Assembly (NCBI GenBank): GCA_009692555.1
Contig: SHYY01000045.1
Span: forward strand, 1 to 35,341
From: Myxococcales bacterium
Lineage (GTDB): Bacteria > Myxococcota_A > Polyangia > Palsa-1104 > SHYY01
Length of the DNA: 35,341 nucleotides
Reading direction: 5' to 3'
The translations under genes were made by a program, and so were the position numbers. The notes below the pieces were generated by a model. It worked only from the letters and a program-made list of their open reading frames with translations, searched no databases and was not told the origin of the DNA. Shown piece after piece: positions 1-6,784 of this stretch; within the stretch, counting starts at the first letter, position 1, and each line of letters begins with the position of its first letter.

Positions 1-258
1 GTCGTAGTCGTAGTCGTAGTCGTAGTCGATTCAGGGGCACTCGCGCGCGGGGGATCACCTCTCCGGCACATGCGCGTGAGCATCTCCACGATGCGGGTCA
101 GCAACTCCATGGCCTGTCGCCGAGTGTCTTCCAAGGCGAGTTGCAGGACCGCAACGGCATCCACGATCGCCTTGCACTCCATCGCGGAGCCCCGGGCGAT
201 GCTTTAGAAGCGGGCGCCATCCGGCGCTCCGAACCGGCCCGCTCCCTCGGCGATGTAG
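1..258 (-). pseudogene. four-helix-bundle (S23/IVP family) protein, decayed copy
   Basis: Minus-strand translation gives the family's central motif: YIAEGAGRF, then GARF, then SIARGSAMEC, then a helix ending LLTRIVEMLTRMCRR. These match the AEG.GR / ARGSAxEC / LTRMCR landmarks of S23 intervening-sequence proteins. Between ARF and SIARG the expected Tyr codon is TAA (plus strand TTA at about 203-205), so the frame is stopped. The second copy at the right end has TAC there. The N-terminal third (helix 1 and DQLRR-type motif) is not recognisable. No stop follows MCRR; the frame runs into the hexamer array as a Thr-rich tail. Function of intact family members is unknown; some relatives are Avd proteins of diversity-generating retroelements, but no reverse transcriptase is here. 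Confidence 0.7.
15..220. repeat. left copy of a ~206-bp direct repeat shared with the right window end
   Basis: Aligns to 35134-35341 with three substitutions and one 2-nt indel by eye. It covers the C-terminal part of the S23 gene plus two hexamer units. The differences rule out the same molecule end being read twice. Confidence 0.9.
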
Positions 259-438
259 GGGGCATCCTCCTGGGTGGCCAGGGTGGTCGGTTGGCAGCAG
301 GAACTTGTTGCGGGAGGAAGTTCGATTGCTGTCGCTGCGGACGGGACGACTACGACTACGACTACGACTACGTGACGAGCAAGAGCCAGCAAGAGGGCCC
401 CCTCCGCTGTTAAGCACCCCCGCGACCCCGCGGCGACG

Positions 439-447
439 TGCTAAGGT
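439..447 (+). promoter_or_regulatory. extended -10 element upstream of the 453 lipoprotein gene
   Basis: TGCTAAGGT fits TGn-TAnnnT. The -10 hexamer ends 5 nt before the ATG at 453, so transcription would start at about the start codon. No convincing -35 was found 17 nt upstream. Confidence 0.4.
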
Positions 448-452
448 CAGCC

Positions 453-1079
453 ATGCACCTTGGTACCTCCCGCCCGCTCTTCCTCCTCGCCACGCTCGCC
501 GGCTGCACGGCAGCGGCCACGCAGGAAGGCGCCGATATGACCGCCGCGACCGTCGCCTGTGCCGCCGAGTCGAAGGCGCTGCCACCCTACACCGGCGACG
601 CGGCGGGCGCCCTCGCCGCGGCGACGCCGACGATCATGGCGTTCCGCTCCGACGCCTACCTCGTGACCATCCGCGGCAGCTCGATCGGAAACAACGGCAA
701 GACCTCCTCGGGCGGTCCGCAGTGGGAGGTGACCTTCTACTCGGCGGCCTCGGCGCACGAGTACATCGGCATCCTCGAGGGTGACCTCGGCCACGCCAGC
801 TGCGGTGATTACAAGGTCAAGACCGTGAAGCCGCCGATGCCCACGCCGATCCAGTCCTCTGCCGACGTGGTCGACAAATTCTTCACCGCGATGAACTTCA
901 AGAAGGACCCGAAGGTCCGGGTCGGCGTCGAGTACGGCATCGTCATCCACGGCGCGGAGCAGCCGCGCGAGAAGGCGTGGAAGGTGAGCTACGGCGTGGT
1001 GGAGGTGATCATCGACGACGCGGACAACACCGCCGTCGAGTGCTACGCCGCCACCGGCAAGGTGAACTGCAGGAACTGA
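453..1079 (+). CDS. predicted lipoprotein of unknown function
   Basis: The product has 208 residues. It starts with a short lipoprotein signal: hydrophobic LFLLAT followed by lipobox LAGC, lipidated Cys18. The rest is soluble with no membrane segment, so it should be a periplasm-facing lipoprotein. I do not recognise a family. The mature part has scattered cysteines (CGDY, VECYA, VNCRN) that could form disulfides. The ATG at 453 is chosen over an upstream GTG at 438 because it puts the signal peptide at the N-terminus and lies just after a TGCTAAGGT element. The stop codon overlaps the next start by one base (TGATG), so it is probably co-transcribed with the glycosyltransferase genes; no functional link is evident. 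Confidence 0.75.
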   Translation: MHLGTSRPLFLLATLAGCTAAATQEGADMTAATVACAAESKALPPYTGDAAGALAAATPTIMAFRSDAYLVTIRGSSIGNNGKTSSGGPQWEVTFYSAASAHEYIGILEGDLGHASCGDYKVKTVKPPMPTPIQSSADVVDKFFTAMNFKKDPKVRVGVEYGIVIHGAEQPREKAWKVSYGVVEVIIDDADNTAVECYAATGKVNCRN

Positions 1080-1849
1080 TGTACCGGGGGCTGCGGGTGG
1101 CGGTGGTGATCCCCGCCTTCAACGAGGAGACTGCGGTCCGCTCGACGGTGCGCTCGGTGCCGGGCTTCGTCGATCATGTGCTGTTCGTCGACGACGCCTC
1201 GCGCGACGCGACCTACCGCGCGGCGGCGCGCCTCACGCGGCGGAACCTCGAGGTGCTGCGCCACGGGCACAACCGCGGCGTCGGGGCGGCGATCTCCACC
1301 GGCTACGCGCGCGCGCTCGCCCTCGGGGCCGACGTGGCGGCGGTGATGGCCGGCGACGGGCAGATGGACCCGGCCGACCTGCCGCGGCTGCTCGATCCGA
1401 TCGCCGAGGGGCGCGCCGACTACGTCAAGGGCAACCGCTTCCGCTACCGCGAGGTGTGGCGCGTGATGCCCCCCTCGCGCCTCGCCGGCAACATCGCGCT
1501 GTCGCTGCTGACCCGCGTGGCCTCCGGCTACTGGCACCTGTTCGACTCGCAGTGCGGCTACACCGCGTCGTCGCGACGCGCCCTCCTGGCGGTCGATCTC
1601 GAACGGATCTTCCCGCGCTACGGCTACCCGAACGATCTCCTCGCGCGGCTGCACGCCGCCGGGATGCGCGTGGAGGACGCCGCGGTGCGGCCGGTCTACG
1701 GCCCAGCGTGGCGCTCGGGGATCTCGCTGGCCACGGTGGTCTATCCGATCTCGTTCGTGCTCTTGCGGTCGTGGGCGCGGCGCCTCGCGGCGCGCTGGCC
1801 GAGGCGCGCGCTGCCGCCTGCGGAGAAGCCGCTCGACCTCGAGATATAG
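1079..1849 (+). CDS. family 2 glycosyltransferase (polyprenyl-phosphate glycosyltransferase-like)
   Basis: The 256-residue product has the GT-A fold landmarks of GT2 enzymes. It opens with VAVVIPAFNEE (residues 7-17) and FVDDAS (36-41). The DxD-region motif is AGDGQMDPADL (91-101), typical of the dolichyl/undecaprenyl-phosphate sugar transferase branch. A hydrophobic segment near residues 225-245 may anchor it to the inner membrane. It probably transfers a sugar from a nucleotide sugar to a lipid carrier or surface glycan; the substrate cannot be read. The ATG overlaps the stop of the upstream lipoprotein gene and has AGGA about 5 nt upstream. Its TAG stop overlaps the GTG start of the next glycosyltransferase, so the two are translationally coupled and likely act in the same glycan pathway. 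Confidence 0.85.
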   Translation: MYRGLRVAVVIPAFNEETAVRSTVRSVPGFVDHVLFVDDASRDATYRAAARLTRRNLEVLRHGHNRGVGAAISTGYARALALGADVAAVMAGDGQMDPADLPRLLDPIAEGRADYVKGNRFRYREVWRVMPPSRLAGNIALSLLTRVASGYWHLFDSQCGYTASSRRALLAVDLERIFPRYGYPNDLLARLHAAGMRVEDAAVRPVYGPAWRSGISLATVVYPISFVLLRSWARRLAARWPRRALPPAEKPLDLEI

Positions 1850-2982
1850 TGCGCGTCGGCGTGGTGACGACGTCCTATCCGCGCGAGGAGGGCGATCCCG
1901 CGGGCGCGTTCGTCGCAGGCTTCGCGCGCTGGCTGGCGGAGACGGGCTGCGCGGTGGAGATCGTCGCCGCCGGGCCGGGCGGCGCGTCGATCGACGGGCT
2001 TTCGGTCTCGCGCGTCGATGGGCGGGGGCTGTTCTACCGGGGCGGCGCGCCGGACGCGCTGGTGGGGGGCGGGGTGTGGGCCTGGGGACATGCGGCGCGG
2101 TTCCAGGCCGCGCTCGCGGCGAGGGTGGCGCGGCGCGGCGCGCGCTGGGAGGCCGCCGTGTCGCACTGGGTGGTCCCGTCGGGGATCGCGACAGCGCTCG
2201 CGATCGGCCGGCGGCGCCACCTCGCTGTGGCGCACTCCTCGGACATCGCTTTACTGCGTCGCAGCATGGCAGGACGGACCGCGCTGCGCTGGCTGGCGCG
2301 ACGCGCCGATCTGGTCTACAGCGCGGCGCACCTCGTCGTGGAGGGGGCGCCTGGGCGGGTGGTGGCGATGGGGATCGACGACGTCACCGGGGGGAGCCGC
2401 ACGCGCGGTCGCGAGCGCTTCTTGCTGCGTCGCAACACGGCGCTCTTCCTCGGCCGGCTGGTCGCGGTGAAGGGCGTCGATCTGCTCCTCGACGCGCTCC
2501 CCGACGAGCTCGATCTGATCGTGGCCGGCGCGGGGCCGCTCGCAGGGGCGCTGCGCGAGCGAGCGCGAAGGTTCGGGCCGCGGGTGCGCTTCGTCGGCGA
2601 GGTGCGCGGCGAGGAGAAGCGCGACCTCCTGGCCGCGGCCGATCTGCTGGTGGTCCCGTCGCGCGTGCTCGACGACGGGCGCACCGAGGGCACGCCGACG
2701 GTGATCCTCGAGGGGCTTTCGGCCGGCCTGCCGGTTTGCGCGACCCGGGTGGGTGGCGCCGAGACGGTGCTGCGCGACGGGGAAACGGGGCTGCTGGTCG
2801 ATCCCGAGCCGCGGTCGCTGCGCACCGCCCTGGAGCGGCTGGCGGGCGATCCGGCGCTGCGCGAGCGGCTGGCCCTGGCCGCGCGTATCGAGGGCGAGCG
2901 CCACCGCTGGGCGGTGGTCGGGCCACGCCTGGCGGGAGATCTCCTGGAGCCCTGGGTGCGTACGGCGGTGCGCGGTGCGTAG
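1849..2982 (+). CDS. GT4-type (GT-B fold) glycosyltransferase
   Basis: The 377-residue product resembles group 1/GT4 glycosyltransferases. The N-terminal Rossmann domain starts VGVVTTSYP and has the acceptor-side glycine stretch DPAGAFV (residues 16-22). The C-terminal domain has FLGRLVAVKGVDLLLDAL (about 200-217). The donor-binding E-x7-E motif is EGTPTVILEGLSAGLPV (E280 and E288), followed by VGG and GETGLLV. It should use a nucleotide-activated sugar in surface polysaccharide or lipid glycan synthesis. The start is the GTG embedded in the previous gene's stop (TAGTG), which gives a canonical N-terminus; upstream in-frame codons read through the previous gene and are rejected. It ends an apparent lipoprotein-GT2-GT4 operon, followed by a 326-bp gene-free stretch. 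Confidence 0.85.
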   Translation: MRVGVVTTSYPREEGDPAGAFVAGFARWLAETGCAVEIVAAGPGGASIDGLSVSRVDGRGLFYRGGAPDALVGGGVWAWGHAARFQAALAARVARRGARWEAAVSHWVVPSGIATALAIGRRRHLAVAHSSDIALLRRSMAGRTALRWLARRADLVYSAAHLVVEGAPGRVVAMGIDDVTGGSRTRGRERFLLRRNTALFLGRLVAVKGVDLLLDALPDELDLIVAGAGPLAGALRERARRFGPRVRFVGEVRGEEKRDLLAAADLLVVPSRVLDDGRTEGTPTVILEGLSAGLPVCATRVGGAETVLRDGETGLLVDPEPRSLRTALERLAGDPALRERLALAARIEGERHRWAVVGPRLAGDLLEPWVRTAVRGA

Positions 2983-3308
2983 CGCAGGAACGGTTATTTG
3001 TTGCGCAGTCGCCGCCCGCCTGCCAATTGCGCAGGCAGGGTCACTAAGAGCATCGATGAGTTTACCGCTCCCGTCGCGGGCCGGTCCCATTTCGCGCCCG
3101 GCTTCGTTGCTCGTCGGTCACAGGCCGCCAGCCTGCTCCCTCGTCGGCAATAGCCCACGTGCAGCAAGCTCTGAAAGCAACCTCGCGCCTCACCGGACGC
3201 GAAATGGGCCTCGGCTGGCTCGGTCCGGGTAAACCGGTCGACGCTCCAGCGAGTGGCGGCACGGAGCGTGCTGACGAACGTTATCCGCGAACCAGCGGAG
3301 GGCCATGG
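2983..3308. other. gene-free spacer with hairpins and an 11-bp inverted repeat
   Basis: No credible ORF. A hairpin (6-bp stem GCCTGC/GCAGGC, 7-nt loop) lies at 3018-3036 just after the GT4 stop but has no T tract. CCCATTTCGCG (3086-3096) pairs with CGCGAAATGGG (3198-3208), extendable to 15 of 16 matches with flanking CCGG. The 16-mer at 3101-3116 recurs inverted in the nuoH leader at 20463-20478. A clear ribosome binding site (GGAGGG, 3297-3302) serves the next gene. Confidence 0.5.
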
Positions 3309-3887
3309 ATGGCGAACAATCCCGACCTCGACCTCACCGCCATCGTCGCCTGCCGCGACGATGACGAGCACGCCGGCCACACGGTGCGGCGCATCGCAGC
3401 CCACCTTCGCCAGCTCGGCCTGCGCAGCGAGATCCTCGCGGTCGACGAAGGCTCGGCCGACAACACGCTCGCGCTGCTGGCCCTGGTGCGGCGTGAGGTG
3501 CCGGAGCTCGAGGTCGTCGACGGTGCCGGACCGGGTCGCGGCTTCATCCGCGGGGCCGAGCTCGGGCGCGGGCGTGCGCTCCTGCTGATCGACGCGCGCA
3601 CCGAGACGCCGCTCTCGGCGCTCGGGCTGGCGCTGCGGCGGATCGCCGACGAGCGCGACGCGGTCGCCGTGGGCGGTCGCTACCTGGTGCTGCACCGGAT
3701 GCGCACGCTGCGCGCGCATGAGTCGCTCCTCCACCGACGCGATCCCGCCGATCTCGAGCGCCGCTTCCTCCGCCGTGCCCGCGCCCTCGGCCTCGCCGTC
3801 GACGTTCCGTCCTCGCGCGGCCGCGCCCTGAGCCCTTGGGCGCGTCTCCGGGAATCACTCCTCGCTCCGCTCGCCAGCCGCGTCTAG
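3309..3887 (+). CDS. GT2-like protein lacking a clear DxD motif
   Basis: The product is 192 residues. Its N-terminal half follows the GT2 nucleotide-binding pattern: LTAIVACRDDD, then EILAVDEGSADNTLALL, then VVDGAGPGRGFIRGAELGRG. Where an active GT2 enzyme would have DxD the sequence reads LLIDARTET, so catalysis is doubtful. The C-terminal acceptor domain is short. It is more likely a degenerate or regulatory GT-A domain protein than a full transferase. The ATG at 3309 has GGAGGG 6 nt upstream; an ATG at 3305 is out of frame. It lies between the glycosyltransferase pair and rseP on the same strand, 67 bp before rseP. Confidence 0.6.
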   Translation: MANNPDLDLTAIVACRDDDEHAGHTVRRIAAHLRQLGLRSEILAVDEGSADNTLALLALVRREVPELEVVDGAGPGRGFIRGAELGRGRALLLIDARTETPLSALGLALRRIADERDAVAVGGRYLVLHRMRTLRAHESLLHRRDPADLERRFLRRARALGLAVDVPSSRGRALSPWARLRESLLAPLASRV

Positions 3888-3938
3888 GGCCCGCCGCCGC
3901 CGGCCGCAACCGTCCCGGCGGGCTTGTGGACCAAGCCA

Positions 3939-3947
3939 TGCTAGGCT
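3939..3947 (+). promoter_or_regulatory. extended -10 of rseP
   Basis: TGCTAGGCT, within GCCATGCTAGGCT. Nearly the same 13-mer (GCCATGCTAGGAT) precedes the gene at 31752. The -10 ends 7 nt before the rseP ATG, suggesting a leaderless mRNA. Confidence 0.45.
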
Positions 3948-3954
3948 AGCGCCC

Positions 3955-4998
3955 ATGCTGATCGCCCTGGCAATCGCGGGATTGTGCGTCCTCATCGTGG
4001 TCCACGAAGGCGGCCACTTCATCGTCGCGCGGCTGTGCGGCATGCGCGTCGACCGCTTCTCCGTCGGGTTCGGGCCGGCGCTGATCAAGTTCAAGCGCGG
4101 CGAGACGATCTACCAGATCTCGGCGATCCCGCTCGGCGGCTTCGTCCAGATCGCGGGCTTGAACCCGGGCGACGACGGCATCGCCGCCGACGACCCGCGC
4201 GCGTACCCCAACCGCCCGGTCTACCAGCGGATGGCGACCATCTTCGCCGGGCCGGGGACCAACTACCTGTTCGCCGCGATCACGATGGTGATCGTGTACA
4301 TGGTCGTTGGCACGGAGGTGCCGGGCAAGCTGCCGATGGTGGCGGAGGTGATGGAGGGCAAGCCGGCGGCCGCTGCCGGTCTGCAGATCGGCGACGAGCT
4401 GGTGGTGGTCGACGGCAAGAAGATCGCGAACATGGACGAGGTATCGCCGATCCTCAACGCGACGCAGGGGCGCGCGGTGGAGATCGTCGTGACGCGCAAC
4501 GCGGAGTCGAAGACCGTCACCGTCAAGCCGGAGAAGGACGGCGAGCGCTGGCGAATCGGGATCGCGATGGCGCCGCGGCAAGTCTACGCCAAGGTGCCGG
4601 CCAAGGAGGCGATCCTCGCCGGCTTGAAGTTCCCCTACGAGTACACCACCTTCATCCTCCACGGCTTCGCGCAGATCTTCCAGGGCAAGCAGAAGGCGGA
4701 GTTCTCGGGGCCGGTCGGGATCGTGCGGCAGATGAAGGGCGAGCTGGCGCGCGGGCCCGCCGACGGCTTCCGGGTGCTCGCGATCATCAGCGTCTACCTC
4801 GGGCTGTTCAACCTGCTGCCGCTGCCGGCGCTCGACGGTGGGCGCCTGGTGTTCCTGGGCGTCGAAGGGCTGTCGCGGCGGCGGGTGAACCAGCGCGTCG
4901 AGTCGATGGTCCATCTCGTCGGGATGGCGATGCTGCTCTGCTTCATGCTCTACATCACGGTGATGAAGGACTTCGGCCTCGGCAAGATCTTCCAGTAG
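3955..4998 (+). CDS. rseP: RseP-type site-2 metalloprotease (M50)
   Basis: This is an inner-membrane intramembrane protease that cleaves anti-sigma factors and leftover signal peptides after site-1 cleavage. The 347-residue product has the zinc motif HEGGH (H17, E18, H21) in the first membrane helix. A single PDZ domain spans roughly 125-190 (AAAAGLQIGDELVVVDGKKI). The third zinc ligand motif NLLPLPALDGG (D294) lies near the C-terminus. E. coli RseP is about 450 residues with two PDZ domains; the one-PDZ form here is common in other phyla. No ribosome binding site precedes the ATG; the extended -10 sits just upstream. The usual dxr/proS neighbours are absent from this side, so it appears as a lone gene followed by a gene with its own promoter. 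Confidence 0.93.
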   Translation: MLIALAIAGLCVLIVVHEGGHFIVARLCGMRVDRFSVGFGPALIKFKRGETIYQISAIPLGGFVQIAGLNPGDDGIAADDPRAYPNRPVYQRMATIFAGPGTNYLFAAITMVIVYMVVGTEVPGKLPMVAEVMEGKPAAAAGLQIGDELVVVDGKKIANMDEVSPILNATQGRAVEIVVTRNAESKTVTVKPEKDGERWRIGIAMAPRQVYAKVPAKEAILAGLKFPYEYTTFILHGFAQIFQGKQKAEFSGPVGIVRQMKGELARGPADGFRVLAIISVYLGLFNLLPLPALDGGRLVFLGVEGLSRRRVNQRVESMVHLVGMAMLLCFMLYITVMKDFGLGKIFQ

Positions 4999-5048
4999 CT
5001 CGCACCAGCGCCTCCTCCCGCCTCATTTCACCAGCACCGCAGCAACGG

Positions 5049-5077
5049 TTGCCTCAAGGCCGGCGGGCGAGTAGTCT
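5049..5077 (+). promoter_or_regulatory. sigma70-like promoter for the 5103 gene
   Basis: TTGCCT (5049-5054), 17-nt spacer, TAGTCT (5072-5077). Predicted start near 5084, leaving a short leader with GAGG before the GTG at 5103. Confidence 0.45.
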
Positions 5078-5102
5078 CGCGCTCCGTCGTTGCGAGGTGA
5101 AC

Positions 5103-5702
5103 GTGTCGATTCGAATCAAGCATGAGTTCGTCGTGGTACCGGCCCGCCTTTGCGCGTCGCTCGACGCGGAGGTGGACGAGCTGCGGCGAGCGCAAGTGCG
5201 GGCGCAAGGAGTGGCGTTCGATGCGCTGCCGGCGTTCTACCGGGATCTGCACCCGTGGCGCGCGCTCGCGCATCACCTGCTCCCGGGCGCGCGGCGCTCC
5301 TTCTCGCGCGACGCCGCGGCGGTCAACCTCGGGGCGGCGCTGGCAGAGCGGACGCCGCTCGACTGGTCGTGGGTGGAGTCGATGGCGCACCTCCTTGGAC
5401 CGGCCGAGGCGGCGGCGGCGGCGGCGGCGCTCGCCAAGGTGGTGCGCGACGCCGACGGGCCGTGCGCGCTGGTGATGGACGGGATGACCCGCGACCGCCG
5501 CCCGAGCGACGCGCAGCAGAGCCAGTGGCGGGCGGTGGTGGCGGCGCAGCTGGCGTGGCCCGACGGTGCGGACAGCGGCGAGCCGGGCGAGTTCGTCGAG
5601 TACCTTCGTGCGCTGTGCGCGGCGCTCCACGACGCGGCCAGCCGCGGCGACGGCCTCCTGTACCTGAGCTACAGCCCGGAGCTGATCCCGAGCCCGGCGT
5701 AG
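5103..5702 (+). CDS. hypothetical protein, about 199 residues
   Basis: No family is recognised. The product is soluble, Ala- and Arg-rich, without signal peptide or membrane helix. It begins SIRIKHEFVVVPARLCASLDAEVDELRRAQ (a probable strand then a helix) and has an Ala-rich helix near the middle (EAAAAAAALAKVV). It ends in a hydrophobic strand LLYLSYSPELI. The GTG at 5103 is preferred because GAGG lies 5 nt upstream and a TTGCCT-17-TAGTCT promoter precedes it; a GTG at 5097 is the alternative. It is convergent with the EamA transporter gene and separated from it by a hexamer-repeat spacer. Codon use matches its neighbours, supporting a real gene. Confidence 0.65.
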   Translation: MSIRIKHEFVVVPARLCASLDAEVDELRRAQVRAQGVAFDALPAFYRDLHPWRALAHHLLPGARRSFSRDAAAVNLGAALAERTPLDWSWVESMAHLLGPAEAAAAAAALAKVVRDADGPCALVMDGMTRDRRPSDAQQSQWRAVVAAQLAWPDGADSGEPGEFVEYLRALCAALHDAASRGDGLLYLSYSPELIPSPA

Positions 5703-5732
5703 GGGGCCGGGGCGACGGGGCGACAGAAGATC

Positions 5733-5790
5733 GTTGCCGTTCCCGTTCCCGTTCTTTCCCGTTCCCGTCCGCCGTTCCCGTTCCCGTTCG
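5733..5790. repeat. imperfect GTTCCC hexanucleotide array
   Basis: Units read GTTGCC, GTTCCC, GTTCCC, GTTCTTTCCC, GTTCCC, GTCCGCC, GTTCCC, GTTCCC, GTTCG. The array lies between convergent genes, so it could pair only with a complementary array not visible nearby. It resembles in unit length and GT start the arrays bounding the S23 element. Confidence 0.85.
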
Positions 5791-5813
5791 CCCCTCGCCC
5801 TCGCCCCCCTGCG

Positions 5814-6767
5814 CTACGTCCTCGGGGCTTCGGCCTGCGCGGGGCGGGCTCCCCAGGCGACGCCGGCCAGAGTGATCGCGCTGCCGACGAGCGCGAGGGC
5901 GCGAGCCGGCTCGTGGAGGAGCGCGATCCCGAGGACAAGCGCGGTCACCGGGGTGAGCTGGGAGATCACGCCGGAGGTGGCGGCGCGGACGTAGCGCAGG
6001 GCGTGGATGAAGAGCACCTGGGCGAGCACCGAGACGAGGCCCACAGCGACGAGGAGTGCCCAGTCGCGCGGGGCGGGGGCGACCCAGCGCCCGACCGCCT
6101 GCGGCGCGGTGACGGCGGCGCCGACCACGCAGAAGGCGCCGAAGATCTCCCAGGATCCGTCGGTGCGGCGGACGGCGCGGATGGTGGTCACCGCGGCCCC
6201 GGAGAGGAGCGCCGAGGCGAGGCCGGCGACCTCCCAGGGTCCGATGCCGAGGCGCCCGGGGGCGGCGTGGCCGTGCAGCACCAGGACCACGCCGGCGAAG
6301 GTGACGATCAGGGCGCCGGCGGTGACGAGCGCGACCTTCTCGCCGAGGAAGAGCGCGGCGAAGAGCGCGGTGAAGACCGGCGCGGTGTAGTTGAGCAGAG
6401 TCGCGGTGCCGACCGGGAGCTTCTCGATGGTGATGAAGTAGAGGAGCACCGCGATCCCACCGAAGAGGCCGCGCAGGAAGAGGCCGAACCAGTTCACCGG
6501 GCGCAGGCGGATGCCAAGCGCAACCGCCACAGCGACGGCGCCGAGTCCGATGAGGAAGCGCACGAAGGCCACCTCGGGGCCGGGGAGGCGCAAGGTGGCC
6601 TGCTTGGCGATGAAGGCCATCAGCCCGAAGAGCAGCGACGAGACGACCAGCATCGCCGGCCCCGCGCTTGCGCCACGTCCGATCAGCGGGAGGCGGGCGG
6701 CGCGGTCGGTGAGCGGCCTCTCGCGACCGGGCGGCGGAGGGGGATCGGGCTCGGGATCGGCGACCAT
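5814..6767 (-). CDS. EamA/DMT-superfamily transporter
   Basis: The 317-residue product is a polytopic inner-membrane protein with about ten helices arranged as two EamA repeats. Repeat one runs roughly 35-165 (MLVVSSLLFGLMAFIAK, VAFVRFLIGLGAVAV, and TATLLNYTAPVFTALFAALFLGEKVALV, a hallmark of the family). Repeat two runs roughly 180-310 (GVISQLTPVTALVLGIALLHEP, then ALVGSAITLAGVAWG). The N-terminal 30 residues are Pro/Arg-rich and cytoplasmic. Members export metabolites or amino acids; the substrate is unknown. The ATG at 6767 lies 17 bp after the M20 hydrolase stop, so the pair is probably co-transcribed, and transport of an amidohydrolase substrate or product is possible but unproven. Confidence 0.85.
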   Translation of the reverse strand: MVADPEPDPPPPPGRERPLTDRAARLPLIGRGASAGPAMLVVSSLLFGLMAFIAKQATLRLPGPEVAFVRFLIGLGAVAVAVALGIRLRPVNWFGLFLRGLFGGIAVLLYFITIEKLPVGTATLLNYTAPVFTALFAALFLGEKVALVTAGALIVTFAGVVLVLHGHAAPGRLGIGPWEVAGLASALLSGAAVTTIRAVRRTDGSWEIFGAFCVVGAAVTAPQAVGRWVAPAPRDWALLVAVGLVSVLAQVLFIHALRYVRAATSGVISQLTPVTALVLGIALLHEPARALALVGSAITLAGVAWGARPAQAEAPRT

Positions 6768-6784
6768 CGACGATCGTCGCCCGG

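Larger units (their letters stand above)
1..373 (-). mobile_element. S23 / intervening-sequence-like element bounded by inverted hexamer arrays
   Basis: The left boundary (1-28) is a run of GTCGTA units. The right boundary (about 345-373) is a run of the complementary TACGAC units, so the ends can pair as a stem of roughly 28 bp. Between them, on the minus strand, lie the remains of an S23 four-helix-bundle gene. This is the architecture of 23S rRNA intervening sequences (a stem closing over an S23 ORF), but here it lies outside any rRNA. No transposase is present. The left array may continue outside the window. Calling it a mobile unit is inference; the inverted arrays and S23 remnant are read directly. 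Confidence 0.5.

Noticed and set aside
1..373. Diversity-generating retroelement (S23 proteins resemble Avd)
   Set aside because: No reverse transcriptase, template repeat or variable repeat was found nearby.
55..585. A 176-codon minus-strand ORF covering the left element
   Set aside because: It is out of frame with the S23 motifs and Arg/Ser-rich because of the hexamer array.
1456..1848. N-terminal extension of the GT4 glycosyltransferase
   Set aside because: These codons are an alternative-frame reading of the GT2 gene; the GT4 fold begins cleanly at the GTG at 1849.
3018..3036. Terminator after the GT4 gene
   Set aside because: The stem is only 6 bp and no T tract follows; kept only as a hairpin in the spacer description.
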